From contig NZ_CALXRN010000119.1 in assembly GCF_944390595.1 (NCBI RefSeq), positions 1 through 64,000 of the forward strand: a DNA stretch of 64,000 nucleotides, read 5' to 3'. This stretch comes from an uncultured Brachyspira sp. (GTDB lineage: Bacteria; Spirochaetota; Brachyspiria; Brachyspirales; Brachyspiraceae). This document shows, one piece after another, positions 36,874 through 45,787 of this stretch. The translations under genes and the position numbers were made by a program. The notes below the pieces were generated by a model. It was given only the letters and a program-made list of their open reading frames with translations. It was not told where the DNA came from and did no database searches. Numbering within the stretch: position 1 is the first letter of the stretch; each line of letters opens with the position of its first letter.

Positions 36874-36903
36874 TTTACATAATTATTAATTTTAGAGTAT
36901 AAT
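36874..36903 (+). promoter_or_regulatory. Promoter for the propeller-like gene
   Basis: TTTACA (36874-36879), 18 bases, TATAAT (36898-36903), about 47 bases before the start codon. Confidence 0.45.
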
Positions 36904-36949
36904 TGTTCCGATTATATAGAAAAATATATAAATTTTACCAGGAATTATT

Positions 36950-38575
36950 ATGAAAAGATTATACATTATATCTATTATCTTTCTTTCATTATATGTAAGA
37001 GCATTCAGCCAAATATACACATTGCAAAATGGAGAGAAGCTAACCAACTCATATATACTTTCAGAAACTAACTATGCTATAGTTTTAGAAAAAAACACAG
37101 CTAATGAAGGCAGAACGTATGACATTTTATATAAAAACACAAGATTAACTGGATATAAAGATGCAGGTATAATAAGAATTTTGCCTAATGGTACATTAGT
37201 AGCAACAATGCTTAAGACTTCTCTTGCTAAAGATATGTGGGTTATAATATATGGAAATATAGAACAGGAATTCGATTCAATAGAAAGAGAGATATTTTCA
37301 AGCAATAATTCAATAATATTTGCAAGATTAATGGATTATGGTGTTGCTGTTATAAACGGAGAGGCAAAGGTACAATATTCAGAATTATTTGACAGTGTTA
37401 TAAATGATAATAATTATGCCTTTTCATATTCAAGAGACGGTCAGTATTTTGTAAATATTAACGGAGAAGAAAAGCAGGTAATTGCAAAAGTAAATAAATT
37501 AAAATTTTCCAGCGATGGAAAAAATATAGTATATGTTATAGATGCAGAAGAAAATGCTGTTATATTTAACGGTGTTAATGACAGCGAAAGTTTTAAATTA
37601 GTTGATGATTTAGCATCATATAATGACAACAGTATGGCTTATGCTGTAAAAATTATACCAAATATGATGGATACTAATAATATGACTAATACCAATATGA
37701 TTAGTACAAATAATATTACTAATAATACTGATAATACTAATGAAATTCAAACTGATGTTGTAACAAATGTTTCTACAATAACAAATTACAATTTATCAAA
37801 TATAAGTATTTATACAAATGAAGAAGGTATTACTGTCAAAGGACAATCAAATACAATAGCATTAATGATGGTGACAAATGTTATAACAAACATAAGATAT
37901 AATGAACTTCCATCCTTACCTCCTGCTGCTGATGCAACAAACATTATAGCGAGTAATGAATTTATAATGACAAGTGTTATTGCAAACGGCAGAAATTATG
38001 GAGAGTTTAATATGGTAACTAATATGTCATTCTCTCCAAACGGAAAAACTTTGGTATTTATAAATGTAAATACAAATAATACTATGCAGTTGTATGTAGG
38101 CGGAAATATGACTACCAATTATGATGTAATACATAATTATAAATATTCTGATGATAGCAAATTATTAGTATATGGAGCTCAAACTAATGGAGTATCTTTT
38201 GTTGTTATTAATGGAAGAAGACTGCCTAGAAATTATGAAAAAATAAATGATTTCTATTTTTCAACAAATAACAGTTTAATTTATAATGCTACTAAAAACA
38301 ACAGAGAATTTATAATAGGAGATGACTTTGAAAGTCCTTCATACAATAGAATTACATCTTTCAAATTTTTAGGTGAATCATTTGCATTTACTGCTGAGAG
38401 ACTTGGAAAATATTATTATTTCATCTTAAATAAGAATGCTTCATTAAGAAAAGAATTAGGCGGATATGATTATATTTCATCTATGGATAATAATCAGGAA
38501 TCAGCAATATCTATAGTATCTGATAGTAAGAATATATATATTATTAAAGACGGTGTAATAATGACTAACCAATAA
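36950..38575 (+). CDS. Secreted TolB/WD-propeller-like protein
   Basis: The 541-residue protein has a signal peptide (about 1-20). Repeated short units look like beta-propeller blades: 'FSSDGKNIVYVIDAEENAVIFNG', 'FSPNGKTLVFINVNTNNTMQLYV', 'YSDDSKLLVYGAQTNGVSFVVINGRR' and 'FSTNNSLIYNATKNNREFIIGDD'. These 'F S . D . . . ' blocks are typical of TolB/PD40 repeats. Between residues 243 and 285 lies a Thr/Asn-rich low-complexity insert. No enzymatic motif is visible. Propellers usually bind proteins or glycans; the partner is unknown. A terminator follows directly. Confidence 0.7.
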   Translation: MKRLYIISIIFLSLYVRAFSQIYTLQNGEKLTNSYILSETNYAIVLEKNTANEGRTYDILYKNTRLTGYKDAGIIRILPNGTLVATMLKTSLAKDMWVIIYGNIEQEFDSIEREIFSSNNSIIFARLMDYGVAVINGEAKVQYSELFDSVINDNNYAFSYSRDGQYFVNINGEEKQVIAKVNKLKFSSDGKNIVYVIDAEENAVIFNGVNDSESFKLVDDLASYNDNSMAYAVKIIPNMMDTNNMTNTNMISTNNITNNTDNTNEIQTDVVTNVSTITNYNLSNISIYTNEEGITVKGQSNTIALMMVTNVITNIRYNELPSLPPAADATNIIASNEFIMTSVIANGRNYGEFNMVTNMSFSPNGKTLVFINVNTNNTMQLYVGGNMTTNYDVIHNYKYSDDSKLLVYGAQTNGVSFVVINGRRLPRNYEKINDFYFSTNNSLIYNATKNNREFIIGDDFESPSYNRITSFKFLGESFAFTAERLGKYYYFILNKNASLRKELGGYDYISSMDNNQESAISIVSDSKNIYIIKDGVIMTNQ

Positions 38576-38591
38576 AACTCCATTCTATATG

Positions 38592-38624
38592 ATGCGTAAA
38601 TCTTTTTAGGTTTACGCATTTTTT
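38592..38624 (+). terminator. Terminator of the propeller-like gene
   Basis: The arms ATGCGTAAA and TTTACGCAT are followed by a six-T run. Confidence 0.85.
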
Positions 38625-38633
38625 ATATATAAA

Positions 38634-38666
38634 AAAACGACAGGTTATAATTACCTGCCGTTTTTT
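38634..38666 (-). terminator. Terminator of the secreted PepSY-like gene
   Basis: The arms AAAACGaCAGGT and ACCTGcCGTTTT form a hairpin with T-runs on both strands. It stands 15 bases past the stop of the minus-strand PepSY-like gene. Confidence 0.8.
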
Positions 38667-38680
38667 AATAATTCTAAAAA

Positions 38681-39112
38681 TTAATCGTCAAATTTTTGTC
38701 CCATTAATTGTCCGTTTCTAGATACAACAAGTTCCATCATATTATTTAATTTTAGTTTATAGTTTCCCCATTCTTTTTCGGCATCTATTATAGCAGCCTG
38801 AGGATGTGCACTTTTTACAGCTCTAATTACAGCAGCAGGAAAAGCACTTTCAGGGATAGGTGTATATTCACTATCTATATTAACCCACTCTCCATTAGAT
38901 AAGAAATCTACTGACACACCATTAGACAATTGAACATCAAATTTTCCTCCATCTCTTTCAACTTTCCATATCTGAGCACCTGGAAATGTTTTTTGTATGA
39001 AAGCTTTAGCATTTGCTGGTAATGATGATACTGGGACTACAAAATCATCAGCAAATAAATTTGAAATGGATAATACCATTAATGATATAAATAAAACAAA
39101 TAATTTTCTCAT
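38681..39112 (-). CDS. Secreted PepSY-like (DUF2874-type) protein
   Basis: The 143-residue protein has a signal peptide (about 1-21, ending LFA) and two PepSY-like half-repeats, with 'LPANAKAFIQKTFPGAQIWKVERDGGKFDVQLSNGVSVDFLSNGEW' split over the first and 'FPAAVIRAVKSAHPQAAIIDAEKEWGNYKLKLNNM' in the second. It is the exported paralogue of the cytosolic protein at 78-461. Function unknown. A 17-bp palindrome lies on its promoter. GGAGAG precedes the ATG. Confidence 0.82.
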   Translation of the reverse strand: MRKLFVLFISLMVLSISNLFADDFVVPVSSLPANAKAFIQKTFPGAQIWKVERDGGKFDVQLSNGVSVDFLSNGEWVNIDSEYTPIPESAFPAAVIRAVKSAHPQAAIIDAEKEWGNYKLKLNNMMELVVSRNGQLMGQKFDD

Positions 39113-39156
39113 GATTACTCTCCTTAATTTTTATTATTTGAAATTATTTAAAAATA

Positions 39157-39173
39157 GTAAGTATTATACTTAC
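39157..39173. promoter_or_regulatory. 17-bp palindrome over a -10 hexamer
   Basis: GTAAGTAT-T-ATACTTAC is perfect and contains, on the minus strand, TATAAT (39163-39168). It lies 45 bases upstream of the secreted PepSY-like gene and could be its operator. A good -35 is not visible. Confidence 0.45.
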
Positions 39174-39205
39174 ATATTATACAAATAAGTATATAAAAAA
39201 TAACA

Positions 39206-40237
39206 TTAATTATCAAGATTTAATTGTGCTATTTTTACAATAAGTTTTTTTATATCTTTAGAAAGAGGAGCTTTTACTTTAATATTTTCGTTTGTAATAG
39301 GATGAGGAAATTCTAGCTTATATGCATGTAAAGCCTGCCTATCAAAAAAACCTTCCGGAATAATATTTTTCTCTATAAAATCATCAAAAACTTTAGGGCC
39401 ATATTTTCCATATATTTTATCCCCAACCATAAAAAGCCCTTTAGAATACAGATGAACTCTAATCTGATGCATTCTTCCAGTATAAAGCCGAGCCATAACA
39501 ATAGCATAATCCCCTATTCTTTTTACTGTTTTAAATGATGTTTTTGAATATTTAGAACCTTCTACTTTTTCTTTATGTAATGTTTGAAATCGTCTATAAT
39601 ATTTATGCCCGCTTTCAAGCATATATCCTTCTACAGTAAATTTATCTTCAATATTTTCTGCATTTTCTACTACAGCAATATAAGTTTTTTTAATACGTCT
39701 TTTTTTATTATCATTAGATATCTTTCTTCCTGCAATCATAGCACAAAATTTAGAAGCTACATTAGAACTTCTTGAAAGCACAACACATCCGCTAGTCTCT
39801 CTGTCAATTCTGTTAAGCATATTTATATTGCATCCAAGCATCTGCTTAACAATAGTATGCAATGTATTATGATAATATTTTCCTGAAGGTATAACAGGTA
39901 AATTTGCGGGTTTATTAGCTATTATTAAATCTCCGTCATCATATATTATAGTTACATCCCTATCAACTTCAGGTTCTTTCATTCCTATAATATGATAGGC
40001 TATTTCATCACCCTTTTTAACTGTTCTAGTATACTTTATTCTTTGTCCATTAAGCAAAACTAAACCTTGTCCTATTAAATCCTGCCACTTGTTTCTAGAA
40101 TAATAAGAAAATCTATCCCCCATATATTTATCAAGTCTAATATTATCAATATCTTCTTCTATACGGCATTTTCTTATAACAGATTTTTGATACATCTCTT
40201 CAATATTTGAATGCAGTTTATTCTTAGCTTTTTTCAT
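39206..40237 (-). CDS. RluA-family pseudouridine synthase
   Basis: This cytosolic RNA-modifying enzyme has an N-terminal S4 RNA-binding domain (about 28-90: 'IRLDKYMGDRFSYYSRNKWQDLIGQGLVLLNG'). A RluA catalytic domain follows with the conserved aspartate in 'NRIDRETSGCVVLSR' (about 140-154) and 'TGRMHQIRVHL' (about 256-266). The 343-residue length is a bit over RluD. Which rRNA position it modifies cannot be assigned. It is transcribed alone from a strong promoter that probably gives a leaderless message. Confidence 0.9.
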   Translation of the reverse strand: MKKAKNKLHSNIEEMYQKSVIRKCRIEEDIDNIRLDKYMGDRFSYYSRNKWQDLIGQGLVLLNGQRIKYTRTVKKGDEIAYHIIGMKEPEVDRDVTIIYDDGDLIIANKPANLPVIPSGKYYHNTLHTIVKQMLGCNINMLNRIDRETSGCVVLSRSSNVASKFCAMIAGRKISNDNKKRRIKKTYIAVVENAENIEDKFTVEGYMLESGHKYYRRFQTLHKEKVEGSKYSKTSFKTVKRIGDYAIVMARLYTGRMHQIRVHLYSKGLFMVGDKIYGKYGPKVFDDFIEKNIIPEGFFDRQALHAYKLEFPHPITNENIKVKAPLSKDIKKLIVKIAQLNLDN

Positions 40238-40245
40238 AGATTATT

Positions 40246-40273
40246 ATTATACTAATATAATGAAAATTGTCAA
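40246..40273 (-). promoter_or_regulatory. Promoter of the pseudouridine synthase gene, leaderless
   Basis: On the minus strand TTGACA (40268-40273), 16 bases, TATAAT (40246-40251). The ATG at 40237 begins 8 bases after the -10. Confidence 0.6.
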
Positions 40274-40335
40274 AATAATCATGGGCAGAAGAATTAATCC
40301 CCTGCCCACAACAAACAAACTTACCAACAAACTAA

Positions 40336-41622
40336 TTAGATTATAGTCCCGCTTTTAATTATTGTATTTTTAGGAAGTATTACTATACCATCCCTAATAC
40401 AATAAAATTCACTATCCTGATGCTGTATTTTTTTCTTATTTGTAATAACAACATCATTACCTATTCTTACATTCTTATCTATTATAACATTTTTTAATGT
40501 ACATTTCTTACCAATACCTATTTTAGGCAAATGCTTGACATTAAGCCTTTCAATATCATCACTGTCTTCATAATAGTCGCTGCCCATCATAATAACCCTT
40601 TCTAAAGTAGAGCCGGTTTGAACAACAGAACGTACGCCTATAACGCATTCTTTTATAGTAGCATTTTCAATCCTGCATCCGTCAGCTATAATACTTGAAG
40701 TTACTGTAGCTTTTTCAACTTTAGAAGGAGACAAATAACGTACATGTGTATATATAGGAGCATTTTCATCATAAAAATCAAAAGGAGGATTTTTACTTCC
40801 AAAAGATATATTAGCTTCAAAATATGCCTTAATAGTTCCTACATCCTCCCAATATCCCTGGAAAGCATAGCTGAATACTTTATATTTCTTTATTGCTTCC
40901 GGTATAATATCTTTACCAAAATCTATCATAGAACCGTCAGACAAAATTTCTTTAAGTACATTACGTCTAAATACATATATACCCATAGAAGCAAGATATT
41001 CTTTTTTTGGATTTTCTATATTAAACATTTTCTTTTGATCTTCTGTTAATTTTAAAGAATTAAGTACATCATCTTCTTTAGGCTTTTCATGGAAATTTGT
41101 AATCTGCCCTCTTTTATTTACAAGCATTACACCAAATCCTTTAGCGTCTTCTCTAACAACTGGAACAGTTCCAACAATTATATCTGCACCTGTTTCAAGC
41201 ATATGCTGAAGCATTACATTATAATTCATACGGTAAACTTGGTCTCCAGAAAGTATAACTACATTGTTAACAAATTCACTGTCAAAATGTTCCCAATTTT
41301 TTCTAACAGCATCGGCAGTACCCTGATACCAATCTATATTAGTATCTGTCTGTTCTGCTGCAAGTATACTTACATGCCCGCCTGAAAAATTATCAAATCT
41401 ATAAGCATTATATATATGATTATTTAAAGAAGCACTATTAAATTGTGTAATAACATATATGTTTCTGAATCCGCTATTAATACAATTAGATACTGGTATA
41501 TCTATCATTCTATATTGACCGCCTAGAGATACAGCTGGTTTGGAACGTGCTTTTACTAATGGATAAAGCCTTGTTCCTCTTCCTCCTCCGAGTATCAAAG
41601 CAACAGTATTAAATGATCTCAT
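40336..41622 (-). CDS. glgC: Glucose-1-phosphate adenylyltransferase
   Basis: GlgC makes ADP-glucose for glycogen synthesis in the cytosol. The N-terminal nucleotide-binding signature 'LGGGRGTRLYPLVKARSKPAV' is at about 11-31. 'WYQGTADAVRKN' (about 98-109), 'GDQVYRM' and 'EKP' (about 185) give the sugar-nucleotide site. The left-handed beta-helix tail starts near 290. The length of 428 is standard. Glycogen synthase and branching enzyme genes are not near. Allosteric control by glycolytic intermediates is usual for GlgC. Confidence 0.95.
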   Translation of the reverse strand: MRSFNTVALILGGGRGTRLYPLVKARSKPAVSLGGQYRMIDIPVSNCINSGFRNIYVITQFNSASLNNHIYNAYRFDNFSGGHVSILAAEQTDTNIDWYQGTADAVRKNWEHFDSEFVNNVVILSGDQVYRMNYNVMLQHMLETGADIIVGTVPVVREDAKGFGVMLVNKRGQITNFHEKPKEDDVLNSLKLTEDQKKMFNIENPKKEYLASMGIYVFRRNVLKEILSDGSMIDFGKDIIPEAIKKYKVFSYAFQGYWEDVGTIKAYFEANISFGSKNPPFDFYDENAPIYTHVRYLSPSKVEKATVTSSIIADGCRIENATIKECVIGVRSVVQTGSTLERVIMMGSDYYEDSDDIERLNVKHLPKIGIGKKCTLKNVIIDKNVRIGNDVVITNKKKIQHQDSEFYCIRDGIVILPKNTIIKSGTII

Positions 41623-41730
41623 AAAAAAACTCCAATAAATTTTCTAAAAACTAAATGGTTATATTATTAAGTATAGTAAAAAAATAAGGGTTTTTCAAGA
41701 ATCAAATAATTTATCAATAATTATAATATT

Positions 41731-42516
41731 TTATATTATATTGAAATGTTTTAAAGCCTTGTATACACCGTCATTATCAACATCATCTGTGATATAATCA
41801 GCTATATTTTTTACGCTTTCATTAGCATTACCCATAGCAACACCTATAGCAGCATGTTTAATCATACTTATATCATTGCCGCCGTCTCCAAAAGCTATTG
41901 TTTCTGATATATCTATATTATAATACTCTATAATCTTATCTATACCTATATGTTTGCCGCCGCCTTTCGTATTAACATCTGTAAACAATGGATGCCATCT
42001 ATTTGATTCGCAATTTTTAAATATTTTTGACATTAATTCTTTTTCTTTTTCTTCACCAACAAATAAATTTATTTGGAGAATATTGTCAATATTCTCTTCC
42101 AAAAAATCATAATAATTATCTACAACTGGTATTGGAAGATTTATAGATTTAGAAACTTTTTCAACTTCATCAGTTTTATAGTTTATAAATATACCCTTGT
42201 TCATCATGATAGAACATGGGAACTGCTCTTCATTTTTAAGATAATTAATTAATGAATATACTTCCTCTCTTTGTATGCCGTTTTTATATATTTCTTTATC
42301 TCCTATAAAACAGTTGCATCCATTAGCTGTTATATATCCGTCAAACTCTAAATTATCCAAATTATTTATATGTGTCTTTATTCTTCCTGTAGCTATAAAA
42401 AGTTTAATTCCCTTTTCTCTTAATAATTTCATAGCTTCTTTTGAAGAATCTGAAACTTTATGAGTATTAAAACTAACTAAAGTACCGTCTATATCAAAAA
42501 ATACTGCCTTTATCAT
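41731..42516 (-). CDS. Cof-type HAD phosphatase, copy 1
   Basis: The 261-residue cytosolic HAD-IIB hydrolase has motif I 'FFDIDGTLVSF' (Asp 8 and 10), motif II 'ATGR' (about 42-45) and motif IV 'GDGGNDISMIKHAAIGVAMGNAN' (about 210-232). The cap in the middle decides substrate. Cof-like enzymes dephosphorylate sugar phosphates, FMN or PLP. The adjacent gene (42539-43342) is a close tandem duplicate, with 22 bases between. The substrate cannot be read. Confidence 0.9.
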   Translation of the reverse strand: MIKAVFFDIDGTLVSFNTHKVSDSSKEAMKLLREKGIKLFIATGRIKTHINNLDNLEFDGYITANGCNCFIGDKEIYKNGIQREEVYSLINYLKNEEQFPCSIMMNKGIFINYKTDEVEKVSKSINLPIPVVDNYYDFLEENIDNILQINLFVGEEKEKELMSKIFKNCESNRWHPLFTDVNTKGGGKHIGIDKIIEYYNIDISETIAFGDGGNDISMIKHAAIGVAMGNANESVKNIADYITDDVDNDGVYKALKHFNII

Positions 42517-42538
42517 AATAAAATATCCTAAATAAACA

Positions 42539-43342
42539 TTAATCTATTAAATTAAAATGCTTCAATGCATTATAAATACCATCTTCATCAACACTATCTG
42601 TTACATAGTCTGCAACTTCTTTTACATCATCATTAGCATTACCCATAGCAACACCTATAGCAGCATGCTTAATCATACTTATATCATTGCCTCCATCACC
42701 AAAAGCTATTGTTTCTGATAAATCTATTGAATAATATTCTATGATCTTATCTATACCTACATTTTTACCGCTGCATTTAGGATTTACATCCGCAAATGAA
42801 AAATGCCATCTGCTTGCTGCAGAATTTTTTAAAACATTACTCATTATATCCTTTTCTCTTTTCTCATCTACAAAAATATTTAACTGTAATATATCTTTAT
42901 AATTATTAGTTATATAAGAATCAAAATCTACAGCTTTAGGAGGTTTTACATTCGCCATACCATAAAGCATGTTAATTATATCATCTGTATAATTAATATG
43001 AACAGAATTGCTTGTTACTACAGAGCATGGAAATTTATTTTTCTCATCTTTAACATAATTCATTAGAGAAAATAAGTCTTCTTTGTTGAAAGATACCCTA
43101 AAAATCTCTTTTAAATCTTTGCCCTCTTTAACAAAACAGCATCCTCCATTAACTGTTATATATCCGTCTAATTCAATATCTTCTAAATTATCTATTTGAA
43201 ATAATGCTCTTCCGCTTGCAACAAATATTTTTATACCTTTTTCTCTAAGTTTCTTTATAGAATCTTTGGAAGATTCAGAAATTTTATGAGTATTAAAGCT
43301 TACTAAAGTACCGTCTATATCAAAAAATGCCGCCTTTATCAT
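42539..43342 (-). CDS. Cof-type HAD phosphatase, copy 2
   Basis: The 267-residue sister of the neighbouring protein has the same blocks: 'FFDIDGTLVSFNTHKISESSKD' at the start and the 'GDGGNDISMIKHAAIGVAMGNAND' end. The catalytic residues are intact. Cap-region differences (about 80-180, for example 'CCFVKEGKDLKEIFRVSF') suggest different substrates. It is the first gene of the pair, so both are likely transcribed from one promoter (TTGAAA/TATAAT about 50-75 bases upstream). Dosage or divergence are both possible reasons for the duplication. Confidence 0.9.
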   Translation of the reverse strand: MIKAAFFDIDGTLVSFNTHKISESSKDSIKKLREKGIKIFVASGRALFQIDNLEDIELDGYITVNGGCCFVKEGKDLKEIFRVSFNKEDLFSLMNYVKDEKNKFPCSVVTSNSVHINYTDDIINMLYGMANVKPPKAVDFDSYITNNYKDILQLNIFVDEKREKDIMSNVLKNSAASRWHFSFADVNPKCSGKNVGIDKIIEYYSIDLSETIAFGDGGNDISMIKHAAIGVAMGNANDDVKEVADYVTDSVDEDGIYNALKHFNLID

Positions 43343-43427
43343 TATTTAACTCTCAATATTTTTTAATTTTTATAATGTATAGATTATATATCTAAAAATA
43401 TTATTTTCAATTATTATAGTTATGAAT

Positions 43428-43465
43428 AAAAAAAGATACCCTAAATTAATTAAGGTATCTTTTTT
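43428..43465 (-). terminator. Terminator of the third barrel gene
   Basis: The arms AAAAAAAGATACC and GGTATCTTTTTT make a hairpin with T-runs on both strands, 28 bases past the stop of the minus-strand barrel gene. Confidence 0.8.
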
Positions 43466-43492
43466 ATATTACATCATTTTATACTTTTATAT

Positions 43493-44248
43493 TTACTTTG
43501 TACTAGGTCCGAATTTAAATCCTAACTGTAAACCTACATCAAAACTTGAATAAGATATATCATCAACAATTAATCTATTAGCATTCACTACATTATTAAT
43601 AGTATATAAATTAGGTTCTACACCAAAATCATATCCTAAATATAAGCCTATATTAAATGCCAACTTTTCGGTAAAGAAAATAGAATAATCAAAAGTAAAT
43701 TTTAAATATGGTATTATTGTAGATCTGAAATTTCTTTTCATATAATCTGAATTTATCTTTGTATCAGTTGTGATAGAACCTACTTTATTACGAAGATTTC
43801 CAGATACTGGAATTTTAACACCTCCGCCAAGACCTATAGCAAAATTATAAAAATTAAACTTAGGAAGTATACCTAGCTGTACACTGTCAAAAGAATATGT
43901 TTCAGATATATTTTTACTAAGTTTGTTAATATAAGAATAAGTATCATGGCTGTAACCTATTTCACCAAGAACACTTAATCCAAGATTACCAGTAAACTTA
44001 AACATATAACCAAGCTGTGCTGTTACTCCTATATCAAAACCTACTCCTCCATTTCTTCCAATTCCATTACGTATAGCACCATTCAAAATTATATCCTGAT
44101 TTTCACCGTAATCAGTTAAATCATAATCATAAATACCAACACTCATTCCAATAGGAACATTTAATATAAATTCAAATCCTCCGTCAATAGCAAAAGATGT
44201 TGCACTTATAGCTACAAAGGCAAAAATAGAAAGTATTATTTTTCTCAT
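43493..44248 (-). CDS. Outer-membrane beta-barrel-like protein, paralogue C
   Basis: The 251-residue protein has a signal peptide (about 1-20, ending SFA). The remainder has alternating strands: 'FEFILNVPIGMSVGIY', 'IGVTAQLGYMFKFTGNLGLSVLGEIGYSHDTYSYI', 'YSFDSVQLGILPKFNFYNFAIGLGGGVKIPVSGNLR' and 'FDVGLQLGFKFG'. The order and the 'GIGGGVK/GLGGGVKIPVSG' block tie it to the pair at 2195-3840, though more distantly. Unlike them it stands next to a large gene-free stretch. Function unknown; an outer-membrane location is inferred. Confidence 0.72.
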   Translation of the reverse strand: MRKIILSIFAFVAISATSFAIDGGFEFILNVPIGMSVGIYDYDLTDYGENQDIILNGAIRNGIGRNGGVGFDIGVTAQLGYMFKFTGNLGLSVLGEIGYSHDTYSYINKLSKNISETYSFDSVQLGILPKFNFYNFAIGLGGGVKIPVSGNLRNKVGSITTDTKINSDYMKRNFRSTIIPYLKFTFDYSIFFTEKLAFNIGLYLGYDFGVEPNLYTINNVVNANRLIVDDISYSSFDVGLQLGFKFGPSTK

Positions 44249-44925
44249 AATATTTTCAACTCCAATATGATATTTTTTTAATATAATAATACTTTAACAC
44301 TAAAAATATAATTAACAATAGTAAAATTATAATTATTGTAAAATAATACTTAAAAAAGCCAAAAAAATTTACAAAAAATGCAATAAAAATGAACTTTGTT
44401 CAATTTTAGCGTTAAAAAACAAATATTGCAGTTTGAAATTTAATAGAGTTTTTAAAAATAAATAATTTTAATTCGTTAAAAAATTATAAACTAATAATAC
44501 ACTTGATAATATTATTTTTTATATAAATACTCAATTATGCACTATTTAAAATTAAAGTGTGCTGCAAATATAAAAAACTAATATCCGCAACACAAAAAAG
44601 AAACACTGATTTTATCAAAAGACATAGTAAGATTCTATATTTAATTCATATAGATATAGAAAAATTATAAACTGATAAATAATTAACAGCATAACTCCTA
44701 TACTATTATAACTATAATTATGATTACTATATAATAAATTTTAAAAATGTCAATAAAATATATTATAAAAAATAAATTTATATAATTATATTTGTAATTA
44801 TTTATATATATTAATTAAATTATGTAAGAAATATCTTATAAATATGATACTTGACAATTTATTATTTTATAGTATAAAGATTTCCATAATACAAAACCAA
44901 TACAATATGTCTTAAAGGAAGCTGA
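44249..44925. other. 677-base gene-free region with a minus-strand promoter
   Basis: No substantial gene is visible. On the minus strand TTGACA (44748-44753), 16 bases and TATAGT (44726-44731) make a good promoter. Downstream of it, AGGAG-TT-ATG opens a 25-codon frame (44615-44692) with a hydrophobic first half. A hairpin with 8-bp stem follows (about 44554-44590). It could be a small RNA, a small-peptide gene or a long leader of the barrel gene. The plus-strand promoter for the methyltransferase occupies the right end. Confidence 0.4.
44851..44878 (+). promoter_or_regulatory. Promoter of the methyltransferase gene
   Basis: TTGACA (44851-44856), 16 bases, TATAAA (44873-44878). Confidence 0.6.
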
Positions 44926-45759
44926 ATGAAAAAAGGTAAAAAATCAGAAATAAAAAAACTGAGAGTAAAAACACATAAAAACCTTTTATTAGTCAAAGGA
45001 AACAGTGAAGAAGATAAAAAAAAATTAGAAATAATAAGAGATATATTAATAAATGATGAAAATAAGGATAAGGCAGATTTACATAATTATTTTTTAGAAA
45101 ATAAGGGAGAAGCCATTTTTAAACATCTTCCATTCTTTGATATATACGAAAGACATTTTGCTAAATACAGAGGAAAAGATATTAATATGATGGAAATTGG
45201 TGTAGGAAGCGGCGGTGCTGTGAAGATGTGGCGAGAATATTTTAGAAACAATAACCCCGAAGCTAATGTTAATATATATGCTATAGATAAGAATCCTAAA
45301 TGCAAGCAATTTGAACAAGATAATATAAAAATATTTATAGGCTCTCAGGATGACAGAGATTTTTTAAAAGAAGTAAAAAACCAAATTCCAAAATTAGATA
45401 TATTAATAGATGACGGCGGACATAGAATGAATCAGCAGATAACAACATTTGAAGAGATGTATGAACATATAAAAGATGATGGTATTTATTTATGCGAAGA
45501 TGTTTATACTTCATATTGGCCTAATTTCGGAGGAGGGTATAAAAATCCTAATTCATATATAGAATACACAAAAAATTTAATAGATTATCTTAATGCATAT
45601 TGGTCTACAGTAGAAGATGATTTGTATCCTAATAGTTTTACTGACAGCACCTACTCTATTCACTATTATGACGGAATTGTAGTTATAGAAAAAAGAAAAA
45701 GAGATACAAGATACAATGATATATGTCAGCAGGCTATTATAGGTAAAACTAAAGAATAA
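44926..45759 (+). CDS. SAM-dependent methyltransferase (CmcI/TylF-like)
   Basis: The 277-residue cytosolic class I methyltransferase has a SAM loop 'MEIGVGSGGAVKMWREYF' (about 90-107), an acidic residue after strand 2 ('YAIDKNPKCKQF', about 124-135) and the metal/catalytic segment 'LIDDGGHRMNQQITTFEEMY' (about 165-184). 'YLCEDVYTSY' follows. This arrangement is that of CmcI/macrocin-3-O-methyltransferase-type proteins seen in glycan or natural-product clusters. The substrate is unknown. AAAGGAAG precedes the ATG. It is isolated from glycosyltransferases, so glycan methylation is only a guess. Confidence 0.82.
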   Translation: MKKGKKSEIKKLRVKTHKNLLLVKGNSEEDKKKLEIIRDILINDENKDKADLHNYFLENKGEAIFKHLPFFDIYERHFAKYRGKDINMMEIGVGSGGAVKMWREYFRNNNPEANVNIYAIDKNPKCKQFEQDNIKIFIGSQDDRDFLKEVKNQIPKLDILIDDGGHRMNQQITTFEEMYEHIKDDGIYLCEDVYTSYWPNFGGGYKNPNSYIEYTKNLIDYLNAYWSTVEDDLYPNSFTDSTYSIHYYDGIVVIEKRKRDTRYNDICQQAIIGKTKE

Positions 45760-45787
45760 AAACAATTCTTTTAAAAAGAAAATATAT

